Shown: one piece after another, positions 1-12,251 of the stretch
Layout of the letters: each line of letters begins with the position of its first letter
Numbering within the stretch: position 1 is the first letter of the stretch
Program-made: the position numbers and the translations under genes
Assembly: GCF_040807025.1 (NCBI RefSeq)
Contig: NC_090942.1
Span: 81,325,987-81,389,986 of the forward strand
Reading direction: 5' to 3'
DNA from: Struthio camelus
Taxonomy: Eukaryota; Chordata; Aves; Struthioniformes; Struthionidae
Length of the DNA: 64,000 nucleotides
Notes under the pieces: generated by a model
What the model was told of the DNA's origin: nothing
Database searches by the model: none
The model's input: only the letters and a program-made list of their open reading frames with translations

Positions 1-374
1 TATGACCACTTTCTAAGTAATCCCTGGTACCACAGACCCCAAAGTATCCTTCAAAGTTTAGAATGTGACTGTTTAGTGCATTAATGACATACATTTAAGG
101 GACTGTACTTTACAACACTTACAAGCAAAGTTCTTTCCGAGTAATTTCCAAGTCCCAATGAATTACTCTGTCATGTAAGAGAGAACAGCGCTACAAAGAA
201 TGCTAAAGATAAACTTTCTAGTAACTGATACCCTCTTAAATCAGGTAAGCTTGGCAAAGCCAAATCCCTCAATTGTGTTTATTAAAACAAAATACTGAAG
301 GGAAAATTATTACAAGTTGCTTTCTAGGCGCTCTTTAAAACAAATACAAGGAATAACAGGAAAATGACTTCTAC
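1..374 (-). other. DUSP16: DUSP16 intron following the first coding exon (partial)
   Basis: This stretch lies downstream, in the gene's minus-strand sense, of the first coding exon. It begins with the donor GTAGAAG, read on the minus strand from base 374. The next DUSP16 exon would lie outside the window, before base 1. I see no second exon, repeat or other gene in it. The reading frame running from the exon into this sequence soon stops matching the phosphatase family, which is what intron read-through looks like. Confidence 0.85.
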
Positions 375-605
375 CTTGTGTTTTGCTGAATGCTGAATGA
401 GCTCTGTAATCAAAACTTTGTCCTGCTGCAGCCTCCGCTTCATAAGCTTGGAGCAGTTGATGTTGATGGCATCCAAGATGTGGGATGTATTGTATTCCAC
501 AAAGGGGCGGCTATCAATCAGTAGCAATTTTTCTGTACCGCTCTCCAGCAAAGCCACCAACTTCTCAGCGACAATGAGTTGAGTCCTGATCATCTCATCG
601 GCCAT
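375..605 (-). CDS. DUSP16: DUSP16 (MKP-7) first coding exon, residues 1-77
   Basis: DUSP16 is a dual-specificity MAP kinase phosphatase that inactivates JNK and p38 and shuttles between nucleus and cytoplasm. The 77 codons here encode the start of the N-terminal rhodanese (CDC25-homology) domain, with the hallmark LIDSRPFVEYNTSHI at residues 29-43. They also encode the basic kinase-interaction motif LMKRRL at residues 54-59. The protein resembles DUSP16 much more closely than its paralogue DUSP8, from memory of both families. The exon ends in phase 0 at ...HK, where AAG is followed by the donor GTAGAA. The start at base 605 has a good context (G at -3, G at +4), and an in-frame stop lies about 20 bases upstream. 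The catalytic HCxxxxxR domain is in later exons beyond the window. The exon is intact. Confidence 0.95.
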
Positions 606-975
606 GACAACAATAAGGCCTCTTTTACCACCTCCCTCTCTAATTTGCTGCGATGATGTAATGGCTGTGTACTCAAAGGCTTAGCCACACCATTGTACTA
701 GAAGTGTATGAGGTCATGCTGGTAGTGACTGGCAAAAGAAAAGTTAAACCCATTTTCAGAAAGAGCTCTTCAAATGAATGTCTCCTCCTGCTTCCAGTTG
801 ATGTGCCATTACAAAGGGTTCGTTCCACAAAACAGTCCCTCACATCTGATTCATCAGGAGATGACTATGGAGTGGCCATTTCACAATTCAAACAAAAGAT
901 GCTTTCTGGCTGCCACTGCATTACATCATTCTTTACCTTTGCTCCCACCCATCAGCTTTGCACCGGACTAAGAGC
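606..975 (-). other. DUSP16: DUSP16 5'UTR part of exon 2, uORF-rich
   Basis: On the minus strand the exon is preceded by a long pyrimidine tract ending TTCTTACAG, a strong 3' splice site placing the exon's first base at 975. A second plausible acceptor, a pyrimidine tract ending TTTTGCCAG, would start the exon at 728 instead. Between 975 and the main AUG there are 11 upstream AUGs. They fall into six short reading frames at 926-952, 921-929, 865-921, 840-854, 756-809 and 673-753, and all close before the main start. Two of them contain an AUG followed at once by a stop. The last uORF ends 67 bases before the main AUG. Whether the long or short leader is used cannot be decided from sequence alone. 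Confidence 0.7.
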
Positions 976-3900
976 CTGTAAGAAGGGAAAGATAAAAAAC
1001 ACAAACTAGATGAGGCCCTGAAAGTTTGCAGCACAATATATTCAACTTCACGACTTAGTGCACAGTGGTCTGTTCCATATAATAAATACACTTCTGAAGA
1101 GTTCCCCCCGCCTTTGCTGTATATTCCAAAAGTCTAAGAGATACTACTTGCAACTACAGTCTCTGAATCTATTCCAACAATCTTGCCTGTACAATTATCT
1201 TGAATTTCAGGCAACATACCCTGTCTTAATTGCAGACTTTTGTTGCCACTAGCTCTGCCTCTTCACAAGACTTCGTTAGAATATAATTAAGAGATACTGC
1301 CCTAAATCATGGCATTCTTTTCAATAGGAAAACTAATTGGATGTGTTTCTGCACTTCACCAGCACTAGTAAGAAGTTGTAAAATTTGTTGGGATACATTT
1401 TTAAAATTTAATGCCTTGAAAAGTGTTTCATAAAACAGCACTGCATGCCTGGGAACTGACACTGTGCAAAAGTAAGGATGAAACTTATATCCACCTCTCT
1501 CCTTTGGGAATATGGTTGAAGAGAAACCAGAAGAACAAGATGCTACATCAGAACAAAAGCATTTTATTTGAATTAATCACTAGATATGAAACAGGAGCCT
1601 CATACACACTACTGCAACGTACAGCATTAGGCACTTTCTGGCCCTGCCGGAACAACTGGAACAGTTATATGAGGTGCACTACACTTTTCCTACATGCTAA
1701 ATAATGTCTGAAGCAAATCATACTTTAGTCACATTAGATGCCAACCGCACCTGAACCACATCAGTCTAAACAGCATCAGAGGCACAGGAATAAATCAACT
1801 AGCTGAAATGCTTCACCATCTGTATTACTGTCACACAGCCGACCTCAGGCTTTTCAGAGTCTCCCAGAATACACTTTCATGGAAGACATATCAGGGGGGG
1901 CGCTCTTCAGGAAGGAGCCACAGTAGGGCTCGGTCCCCAGGAGATTTAGCTGTAGTTCAGTGCACTTAGTGCTGCAGCTACAGATACAACAGGAATCATT
2001 AGTCAATTTGCTTTGCTCCCACAGCTCAAAACTTGATCTCTTAGTGCAATCCAGCATATTTACAGCAGTCCACATATGGCTGCAAAGAACAACTCGGAAC
2101 AAACAAAAGCTACACACATTCAGCTGCCTTGATGATGGACTCTGGCAAGAGGAGACCACTGAGCGTGGTGAATCAACCAAGGCAACAGAGCTCAAGAGTT
2201 GGAGCCTGTGTGCGAAAGCATGAAGCTTAGAGAGTTCCTCACCTACTTGATGCGGCACACTACTTACAAACCAGCAGTCTGGGCTCAGATCAGTACACAA
2301 TACAGCTGATTCAGCAAGGAGCCACATTCATGTGTTTCACAGCATAGTGGTCCCTTTTCTTGCTCAGGAAAAGGGATTTTAGGTCAGTAAAACTACGAAA
2401 TACACCTCTTGCACTACACCAATTGCATATTCAAGCAACTCCTGGATCAGTTCTGGCCTACGCCATCTAACCTATGACCCAAGCAGCCTTCTTACCTCCA
2501 CTTTTTATTGGTTGGGACAAAGCAAGACAACTCAAGTGTCAGAACACTGAGGCAGGCTGGTGGGGAAAGGGGTGATAAAAACAAAATAAAGGTCCAACTG
2601 ATTGACACTCTTCCTTAAAGCAGTGAAACACTTGCAAACAGGAGCAAGTTAAGAGGATATGCTTTCCTGAACACTTAATACACATTCAAGTACAAAGATG
2701 AAGATTTTGTATATTTAAAAGCCATTTAAAAAAAAAAAAAAAAAACTTAACTCCTCAGTTTAAGAGATCACCTGAAAAACATACAGTGTACTTCTAATGC
2801 TGAATAGCTGGTTCACTTATAAATGTGAGAATAAGGACAGTTCTGTATTCCACTCAGCAATAGTGCATGCATCTTGACCCCAGGTACTAGAAAAACCCTT
2901 CCAGCTAATCTTTAAATCGTTTACTATAAGTCTTATTACAGTAACACGTCACTTGTGTTTAGCAATGGGAAATCCCAGGTCAGCAGGTCTTCTCATTCAT
3001 TAGATGAATTATACAAACTTACATATACAAAAACATAAATTAAATTCATAAAAAGTATAACCCTCATTTTAACAAAAATAATTAATCTTTAAAAAAAATG
3101 CAGAAAACAAAATTAAAGAAAACTTGCTCCACGTTCTGAAGAGAACAGAGTTTCAGTAATAACACAAGAAAAATGGCAGCACATGAACAGCCACTGGGTT
3201 GATAACATGGGATTATCTGCTTGCCTTGACTCACTGCTATACAGCTAGCAGCCTCCAGCGCTTTTTAGCCCTGTCCAAACTGAAACACATAGTACTGATG
3301 TGCCTATTACTTTAAATTAAAAAAGACCCTACACCAGTCCTTAAATCTATTAAGAAAAAAAAAAAAGAAAAGAAAAAAGCACACACGCCTATCTATGCAA
3401 CCTGAATGGCAGCTGTGTTTCCCCTCAAAAGACAGTCATTATACAGAGGCCTCAGGCTCTCTGAAGACAGGCTGGGAGGTATCAAACGATTGCATCGTTA
3501 TGGAAGGGAAAAAAAAACGTTGAAACTTGATAGTTGTGTCCAATTTCTTCCAGTGAGAGGAAAAAAAACCTACATTTTTTATTTCTCTTAACATGCCCTG
3601 TCATGAACTTGGATTCTTCTTTTTGCAAAGGCTGCCAGATACCAAGCCTACTGAAATGAGTGAAAGCTTTTCCAGTGGCTATAGTAGGAATTAGCTCTAG
3701 CTCTTCTATGAGCTAGACAGTTTGGTCATGAACTAGACAGTCTGTTTTGATGGGTAAATTGCTGACATAAAAGTCCAAGTATCAATAGCAAAATAAAGCA
3801 GCTGAGAAGCGAGAAACTACAGAATTCTAAAACGGAGGCAGATAAAAGAAAAAGAGTAATCTTTAATTTGCAACCTTAAGTTTGGGACATTTCACAACTT

Positions 3901-6900
3901 CCAAACTCTTTTTGTTTGCTGTCGCAGCCTTTATTCTCTTCTGATAAAAGCTTCTTCTAGAGGATCCTCAAAAGAACTCAAACCAGTCACATATGGTGGT
4001 TGGTAAAGAACAAATTTCTTAATGCAAGGCAAGTTGGCTACCAATCAGAGTCCTTTCAAATACTACTATTACCTTAATGTTTCACTATGTGCTAACACAA
4101 TGGTAAGTTTCTAGAAGCCCTCTGCCCACGGCCGGAAGGCAAACTTAACAGCAATGTCATCTCAAATTATTGTGATTGATAAACATTTTGTTCCTCCCCT
4201 CCCCACCAACGGGGCTATTTCTGCCAAACAGCATTCCATTAAAAATTTTTGCTTTGTTTTTCTCCCCACTGCTTCTGTTACTATCAGGCTTTCAGACTTT
4301 TTCCTGGGAACCTACCTAACCAAGGGAAACTGGCAGTCCCCTACTTTAGGTAAAAACTAGAGATGAACAAATTGAGAAGTACACAGATTTTAATCTGAGT
4401 GTCTCCTCTTTCCTGGCAACTGCTCTAATCACTCTGCTACTAAGAGGTGCTGGAACATTTGTTCCATTTCCAATCCAAGTTTGCGAATTGGCAGAATTGC
4501 AGTTTCTTGACTGCTTTCTTTCTGTGCTCTACTTGTGACTTAGATCTCAATGGTATGTATTGACATCAGGGTGTCTCACAAAATGATGCACTATAACACT
4601 TTGCCCTAAAGAGGCCATTATGTTGCTGATCTTCAAGCTGATCTTATTCACAGGATGTTCTACACTGAAATCAGCATTAAGGAAAAGTGAAACGTAATTC
4701 AGCCACAAGAATACTGCATGAAGTCACCCATGTACAACTCAGCAATATTGCATGGCTTCTTCCTCACTGTAGGTAACAAACATGTGGCACTGCTTGTTAC
4801 TTACTTTTGTTTAAAAGAAGAAAATCAAACTTTTAACTCACTGTAAAACTAAAATGATTTGTGTCCAACACCTGCCCAGTATCTTTACAGTTTCTCAACT
4901 TTGTTTAAAGAACCAAAACAACCAAAACTCCATCTATGTATGATTGCATGCTATCTTCCATGCGAACAAAACTGGATCCTCTAATACTTACATATAATAC
5001 CACAGAACTACAGTTCTTTCTTCCCCTCAAGGATCCTTGCCCCATTCCACAAATGACTCAGATGTAAAAGAGAAGACAACCACATAACTGAGAATCTGGT
5101 ACTTAAGATGTTGCACTTGATTCTTCAGTCAAAATAATTCACATTTCGTATGCAACCCTTATTTCTACTTCTACCATCCTGAGTTCAAGCTATTCCCTCA
5201 CATTATAGAATGATGCTTACTTTAGGTATCTCAGGCTTCAGCTCACATTACAGCAGTTACTTTTGAAGAAGTAGATCTGCAAAGAACGTGTGTCATAAAC
5301 CCTCAGAATTATGCTCTAATTCTTCCTAGTTCAAAGAACCCGTAAACAGCTTCTAGGAGGTTTGCCACAATCTCTGAAAGATCTCTAGCTCACGTAAGAA
5401 AATAACCTTGAAGTTGAACCTTGGTGTCATAAACACTAAGCAATTTTGTTCACAACGTCACTAACGCCTGTTTTGCAGGTTTCTACAACAATGCTCCCTC
5501 ACCCATCTGTGCTGCATGACAAAATGCCAACAAAAGGATTTTGCCACCTCTGAACATTAGAAGCTCCTGAAGGGAGACTTTTGCATACCCAGCTTGAGAC
5601 ACCTGAAAAAGAGACTATTTTAAAAATCATGCATTATTCCACTTGTTAGAGAGGCAAACACATGCACACGCAAGGAAAAAAAAAAACACAAAATAAGACA
5701 AAAAAAAAAAACCCCACACCACCACAATATCCTCCCTGTGACCCAATTCACTTTGAAGTTTCTCAAGTTGGACAACATGGAAAAAATAAAAAACAAAACA
5801 CACCCCAATAGCTGAATCAAAACACTGAGGTAAGACTTCCTAAATTGCAGTATGCATGTGACTGCTGGCACATCAGCTGCTTCAAAGGAGTATTTGGCTT
5901 CAGTATTACCGAGCTGGGAGCTGCCAGTGATTTAATATCTTGTGCCACTACCATCAGCACCAGTTCCCACCACTACAGCAGCATGTGGTCCTCACCAGCA
6001 AACCTATATGAATTCCTGCATCAGAGAGGAACTCATAACCTAGACATCATAGGGTAAATTCCCACTCCTGCAAGACACTTTCCCCCCTGCTCAACATCTA
6101 TGATACCCAAAGCATTCCCTCACCAGCTTCAGAAAGATTTGAAATAAAAGCTGTCCAGGGAAGAAGCTCATGACCAGAGCTATTAGAGACTGGCTGATGA
6201 TCAAAAAGACAGAACGCTGAATCCCTGCAGGTTGCTACTCATCAGCAGTGAGAAGCACAGTGTTTAAGGAGCATACGGGAAACGAGATTGGTAGTGAAAG
6301 TGAGGAATGACAAAATTCTCCCTGAATTCAGCAAGCAAACCAATAAATTCCAGGGGCCAACAACAGTAAAGTGTAAAATCTAGGAAAAAAATTTAATCAA
6401 GGTTACAAGAAGTCTATGCCTTACGTGCCACTACCAAAGTAAGACCAAAGCCTGTATCTTATGTGCTTCAAAGCAAGACCACAGAGGAGTGAGATTACAA
6501 ATGCCTGTGATTTAGAAGACAAGCACTATTAACACAAGATGTAAGGGTTCAAGTTCCTTAGAACAGGGCAGGGAGGGTGTTTCCTGGTTTTTCAGATGAC
6601 TCAAGTAGCGTCATCATCTCCTAAGCACATCATTTCCTCAGGTCAGGTGGCAGATGCCAGAACAGACTTTCCCCCTCCCTCCCTAGCACACTGCACATTG
6701 GTGTGACAGCAGAGAGCAGCGAGGAAGCTGCTCAAACAGAAAGCTATCAATGTTATTTGTAAGTGTCCCTGACATACCGTGTTCATGAAAGAGAAACAGT
6801 TTTGAGATTTTTACCCTGCTCTCCTGTGCTTATCCGTATGATCAAATTGCCTGCTCCTTCCTGTCCTATTTTCAGTGGATCTGTACTCTCAATCCATGTA

Positions 6901-9900
6901 AGCAGCCAGAATAGAATAGTGTTATTTTCTCTCTCTTGTAAAAATAGCAGTCACATACATTTTAGATTATACACTGTGCATTCATGATAAAGGCACTGGA
7001 AAAAAAACATGAGGGGGAATCTTCTGTTCAGTGATCTGCTGTCCTTTATTCTACTTGACTAATTACTTGCTCAGTTTTGATTACTTTCTAAAGAAAAGTC
7101 CCTCCGTTTCACTCTGCTCACCAGTCGGAGACCTGAGACACGTAGAGACAGTCAGAAAGGAAATAATCAGTTTTCCATGAATAAGCTGCAGAAAGATACC
7201 TCCAGTTTAGATTAAGCTCTTTCTTTGCTTCTACATCTATTTCTCAGTGTCATTTTCACCACCAGCACTCTCAGATAGCTGAGCTAAGCAAGAGCAGGTG
7301 GAGTTTCCTTTTTAGAAAAGAGCCTGATATTGCTTACTATACAAATAATGGTATTAGAAAAAAGATAACCTGTTCACACACTAGATAGCCTATTCTCCTG
7401 CCCACAAGACCACATTCTGATGTCCTACTTAATATACCCCTCCATGTATGTGCAATGCTCTTGCAAATCTCAATCACGTACCATCACTAACTCATTCCAA
7501 TGAGCCAGATCATCATCACTTGCACCTACCAAGAAGCCAACCTGTTTGACACTCACTGTGGAATAATAAAGGTGTATTATGTATTATAGCAGACAAACCT
7601 GATTGTAACAATGTGAGCTCATGGGAAGCGTTAGAATATGCTGTTGGTACATTACATCACTCAATATTTAACAGCTCACACACACAGTTTATTCTGGGAC
7701 TCCCTTCTCCACCCATACAAGCAAGAAGATCTTTACATTTGAAAGTATTTTTTTATTGCAGGTTCACAGCATATTATTCTGTGACATCTAGAACAAAAGC
7801 TTACCTAATCCACTCGAAATAAATGCTATATAATACATAACACTTGTAGTTTCCTACTGCCTGTGACACTAGACACTAGGAAGAGTTGCAACAGATTTTT
7901 AAAAGATCATTCTCCCCGTATGACTTCTAACTCAGAGCAACTGAAAATTCTGGAGTTGTTTTATGTTAATTCATTATTGTCTCATGCCAAAAACAATTAC
8001 TCACCTGCACTTAAGTCAACTCCTAAATAGGCTGAACAGAACAGAAGGTGGTCCACATACAGAGGCCAGCAGAGGGAAACACCTAAATACAGGAAAAATA
8101 AATAAATCCCTTTATTACAAGTCAAAAACCAGAAGATGGATTTCACACTTTCAGTGTAGTCATTTGGGATAAAACTCCCTCAAACACATGAAAACCTAGC
8201 TGAGAAGAGATCTATAAAAGCTAGCATTCAAGCAAATGGAAAGAGAAAAAAAAAACCAAAAAGTTATACTCATTTTCTAACCGGAAAAAAAAAAAAACCC
8301 ACACCCACAGTAGCCTTGCAAACAATTTGACCCATCTCCCTCCTGCTGGAAAGCTAATCTTTAACTAACATTCACAGATGATGCATTTGCGTGAATTCAA
8401 GCAACTCTGACCTCACAAGTTCTTGTTCAGCATCTATTAATAGAGGAGTTAGCCAAAAGTCAGTCTGCTTACAGTCAGTCAGTCTGGAAGTGGACAAAGG
8501 CTAATGACAGAGAACGTTTTAGGTAATTGATCCCACCTTCCCATACACTAAAGAAAAGCCCCAGCCAACACTGGAAACTGGATGCTACTAGTCATTACAC
8601 ATAGTAATATCTGTTCAGCCTCTACACAAATTGCCACATTACTACGTGAATAGATTAAATTATAACCTTTACATGAGGAAGTAAAAATAAACACATTAAT
8701 GTCAACTCCAAAGTGTTTCCTGGGCAGTTAAACAAGAATCAAATCATCACTAATCAAGAGATGACAGCTCTGCTTGATCGTTGTACCATAACCACATAAC
8801 CGCCAAGTACTGCCCTATTACGAAATCCAGGTGTGGCTCTGAACGACACAGTAAATGGTATCAAATCAGGGAGAGCCACCCCAGAAGAGGGCAGAGCATA
8901 GCATAAAAGATTCAAAAATTGACGTCATCTCAGAAGAAAGAAAGAAAGGGGGGAAAAAAAAAACAGACAAGAACTACCTCGCTGTCTTTGGGTGACTACT
9001 TTAAAAGCGTTGCAAACGTGAACAGCAGAACGCTGGGCTACAGTGGTTCAGACAGAAAATTAAAGCATTTTCTACCCAGTCTATGCTCCGCTCACTGGGA
9101 TGGACACCCCAAACTGGGCCCAGACCACGTTTCTCCTTGGGCAGTTTCAGGCAGGACACAGCCTCCCACTTCTCTGCCACTAACTCATCAGCGCACATAC
9201 ACAAAGATCAGCGGGGCAGAGAGCTGAGCAACAGCACAAGAAGCTCTACTGAAGGCCGCGCCAGATCTGCATCTCCCCTGCCTGCTCCGGCTGGCAGAAA
9301 TCCTTGAAGCCCTGGGAGAAGCTCTGCAAATCTCTCTTGCTCCTTCCCTCAGTACTGCATCAGGGCCCTGGCTGGCTGCAGCGGAGAACGAAGAGAAAGC
9401 TCTCCCCGATCGTCTTTACCGCATGCCCTTTTTCCAGTCCTATCACTGGAAACAGAAATAAACCCTGTGCCTAATACACATCAGGTTCTGCTGCGAGACA
9501 GAAACGCCAGGATCAGAGACCATGTTGCAATCGTCCAAGGAGACGAAGTCCTGGGACATCCCCTGTTTCGCTCCTTAATGCTTCACGCACAGTTTCTAGA
9601 GCCTCTCAGAGAGCTGCCACACAGTCTTGGCATTCACCTGTGCCACTCAACCATGCCTCTCCAAGCCCTCACAAATAAACTAATGACCACCTCATGGAAC
9701 TATGTAATATTTATATTTTCCCCACTTTAATGAAGAGAAAGACACCAGGAGTTTAAAGCAGTTTCCCAAAATCTCCATTTTGCCATTAGGGGGAATTCAA
9801 TCTGCTGAAGATCACAGGAGAAACAAAGCATATATTTAATTTCAACACATTTACTGAAAGGAGGTGTCTCATTTTTAGAGCAAGGCCTACTCATGACTGA

Positions 9901-10834
9901 GGACTGCGCTGCTACAAGTTCGGCCATAAGCATTAAGCACATTTGGAAATTCCCTGGCAATGCTGCTAAAGGAACAGACATTTCCTGTAATTTTCAGAAA
10001 TATTTTATATCTCCCCTCCTCCTTTTTAGCCTTGGTGGTAAGAAGGGGGAGGAAAATAGAGGATACCATATTACAATTAAGTGAAAGGTGAATGAGCCAC
10101 CCAAGTTTGAAGTGGAAACTTCAGCAATTCATGCTTCGGAGAAAGAAGAAGTGGGGGGAGGTGGGTAGGAGTCATTCATCATTAACAACCCAGGATTTTT
10201 CTGCTGACTTTAGGAAAATAAATACACATCCTTTCAATTAGGGTGAGTTAGAAAAAGATATAAACTTGCCTTTTCCCTTGACTTCTGGCAAATAAGCACT
10301 CCTCCAGGCCTTTTTAAATACCTTTTTTCTATTCTCCAGAATTACAAATGGAAGCTTTACTTTCTCTTTGCTCTTGCTCAAGGCCTTCCATAAACTGCAG
10401 CTAAAGGAAGCCAGCCAGTCTTTTCACATGGAGCATCCCTCCCACAGCTACGCAGAGCAGTGGTACAGCAAACAAGCCAGAAGCTAAGGAGAGACTGAAC
10501 TTCCAAGCATGACAGCATCCTTCTAAGGCCCTTAGCACCTTTCCTTTCCTAAAAGTTTAATCCTGTATGTGGTATCTGGCATAAAGCTTATTAGCTTGCT
10601 TAACCAGAGTTAGCAAGCCTTACAACTCTAGGTAGTGCAAGTCTGAAGAGCTCCCACACAAAAGCCCATGTATGTCTTATGTCCCATACTGTTATGGGAG
10701 ATAAGAATTTACAAACTGTCTTCAAACTGGGAGGTGGGAGGGCAGTTCCTATCTTTCCAATACATGTCACAAATGTCATCCTGTTCCTGTACGTGGGATG
10801 CAGAAGATCCACCATTTAGTTGAAGAACATGGAG
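976..10834 (-). other. DUSP16: DUSP16 intron 1, proximal part, no gene seen
   Basis: This is the intron between the first coding exon and the upstream promoter island. Open frames here, including a 157-codon minus-strand frame at 1854-2327, show no family I recognise and no splice logic, so I treat them as chance. The stretch holds A-rich runs (for example near 2729-2745), a 20-base imperfect tandem duplication at 3708-3747, and a faint MIR-like segment at about 4370-4445. No CpG island or RNA gene was seen. Confidence 0.6.
4370..4445 (-). repeat. Possible MIR-like SINE relic
   Basis: The plus strand reads like the complement of a MIR-type tRNA-derived SINE. It runs through 'tctgagtgtctcctc' and then 'actgctctaatcactctgc', which resembles the usual 'agtgctctaaccactagac' of amniote MIR elements. 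The match is short and diverged, so this could be coincidence. Confidence 0.35.
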
Positions 10835-12251
10835 AACAGGAGAGGTGCCTGAGGACTGGAAGAAAGCCAATGTCACCCCAGTCTTCAGAAAGGGTAAGAA
10901 GGAGGAGCCAGGAAACTACAGGCCTGTCAGCCTCCCCTCCAGCCCTGGAAAGGTGATGGAACAGCTCATCCTGGAGGTCATTACTAAGCATCTGGAGGAC
11001 AAGAAGGTGATCAGGAGTAGTCAGCATGGACTCACCAAAGGGAAATCATGCTGGACCTATCTGAGAGCCTCCTGTGATGGAATGACTGGCTGGGTAAATG
11101 AGGGGAGAGCAGTGGATGTTGTCTACCCGGACTTCAGCAAGGCTTTGGACACTGTCTCTCATCACATCTTCACAGCCAAGCTCAGGAAGCGTGGGTTGGA
11201 TGAGTGGACAGTGAGATGGATTGAGAACTGGCTGGATGGCAGAGCTCAGAGGGTTGTGGTGAATGGCGCAGAGTCTAGTTAGAGGCCTGGAGCTAGCGGT
11301 GTCCCCCAGGGGTCAGTCATCAGTGACCTGGAGGAAGGGACAGAGTGCACCCTCAGCAAGTTTGCTGATGATACTAAACTGGGAGGGGTGGCTGACACAC
11401 CAGAAGACTGTGCTGCCATGCAGAGGGGCCTGGACAGGCTGGAGAGGTGGGCGGAGAGGAACCTCCTGAAGTTCAACAAAGGCAAAGGGAAGGGTCCTGC
11501 ACCTGGGGAGGAAGAACCCCCAGGTGCCCCAGGACAGGCTGGGGGCTGACCTGCTGGAAAGTAGCTCTGCAGAGAAGGACCTGGGGGTCCTGGTGGACAA
11601 CAAGTTGAGCAAGAGGCAGCAATGTGGTCTTGTGGCCAAGAAGGCCAATGGTCTCCTGGGGTGCATGAGGAAGAGTGTTGCTAGCAGGTGGGAGGGAGGT
11701 GATCCTGCCCCTCTCCTCAGCCCTGGGGAGGCCTCACCTGGAGCACTGTGTCCAGTTCTGGGCTCCCCAGTACAAGAGAGACATGGCACTCCTGGAGAGA
11801 GTCCAGCGGAGGGCTACAAAGACGATGAGGGGACTGGAGCATCTCTCCTCTGAAGAAAGGCTGCGAGAGCTGGGCCTGTTCAGCCTGGAGAAGAGAAGAC
11901 TGAGAGGGGAGCTCATCAATGCGTACAAGTATCTGAAGGGGGATTGTCAAGAGGATAGGGCCAGACTCTTCTCCATGGTGCCCAGCAACAGGACAAGAGG
12001 CAATGGGCAGAAACTGAACCACAGGAAGTTCCATCTGAACCTGAGGACAAACTTCTTTCCTGTGAGGGTGACAGAGCACTGGAACGGGTTGCCCAGAGAG
12101 GTTGTGGAGTCTCCTTCTCTGGAGATATTCAAAACCCACCTGGATGCTATCCTGGGAAATATGCTCTAGAGGGCCCTGCTGGAGCAGGGGGGTTGGGCTA
12201 GATGATCTCCAGAGGTCCCTTCCAACCTCAACCATTCTGTGATTCTGTGAT
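10835..12251 (+). mobile_element. CR1 LINE, 5'-truncated and degenerate
   Basis: This is a CR1 (chicken repeat 1) non-LTR retrotransposon copy in sense orientation. Translation shows the C-terminal half of the ORF2 reverse transcriptase. It opens with VTPVFRKGKKEEPGNYRPVS and the Gly-Lys segment, continues to YPDFSKALDTVSH, then VPQGSV, then the active-site box FADDTKLGG (FADD coded near 11361). The CR1 C-terminal tail follows (KKANGLLGC, then [13 protein letters not shown], ending at a stop at 12167-12169). The 3' UTR ends in CCTCAACCATTCTGTG and a second ATTCTGTG unit, the typical CR1 terminus. It is broken by an in-frame TAG at 11280-11282, a short in-frame deletion just after VPQGSV, and at least two frameshifts (about 11500-11550 and about 11690). 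The endonuclease half is absent, so it is a dead copy. It lies antisense to DUSP16 in intron 1. Confidence 0.95.

Noticed and set aside
375..605. Assignment to DUSP8 instead of DUSP16
   Set aside because: The residues around the start and FVEYNTSHI..AININ fit DUSP16; DUSP8 differs (SWHVL..VNICC), and the CREBL2 neighbour supports DUSP16.
1854..2327. 157-codon minus-strand open frame in DUSP16 intron 1
   Set aside because: No recognisable domain, Ser/Cys-rich chance-like composition, no splice or promoter context.
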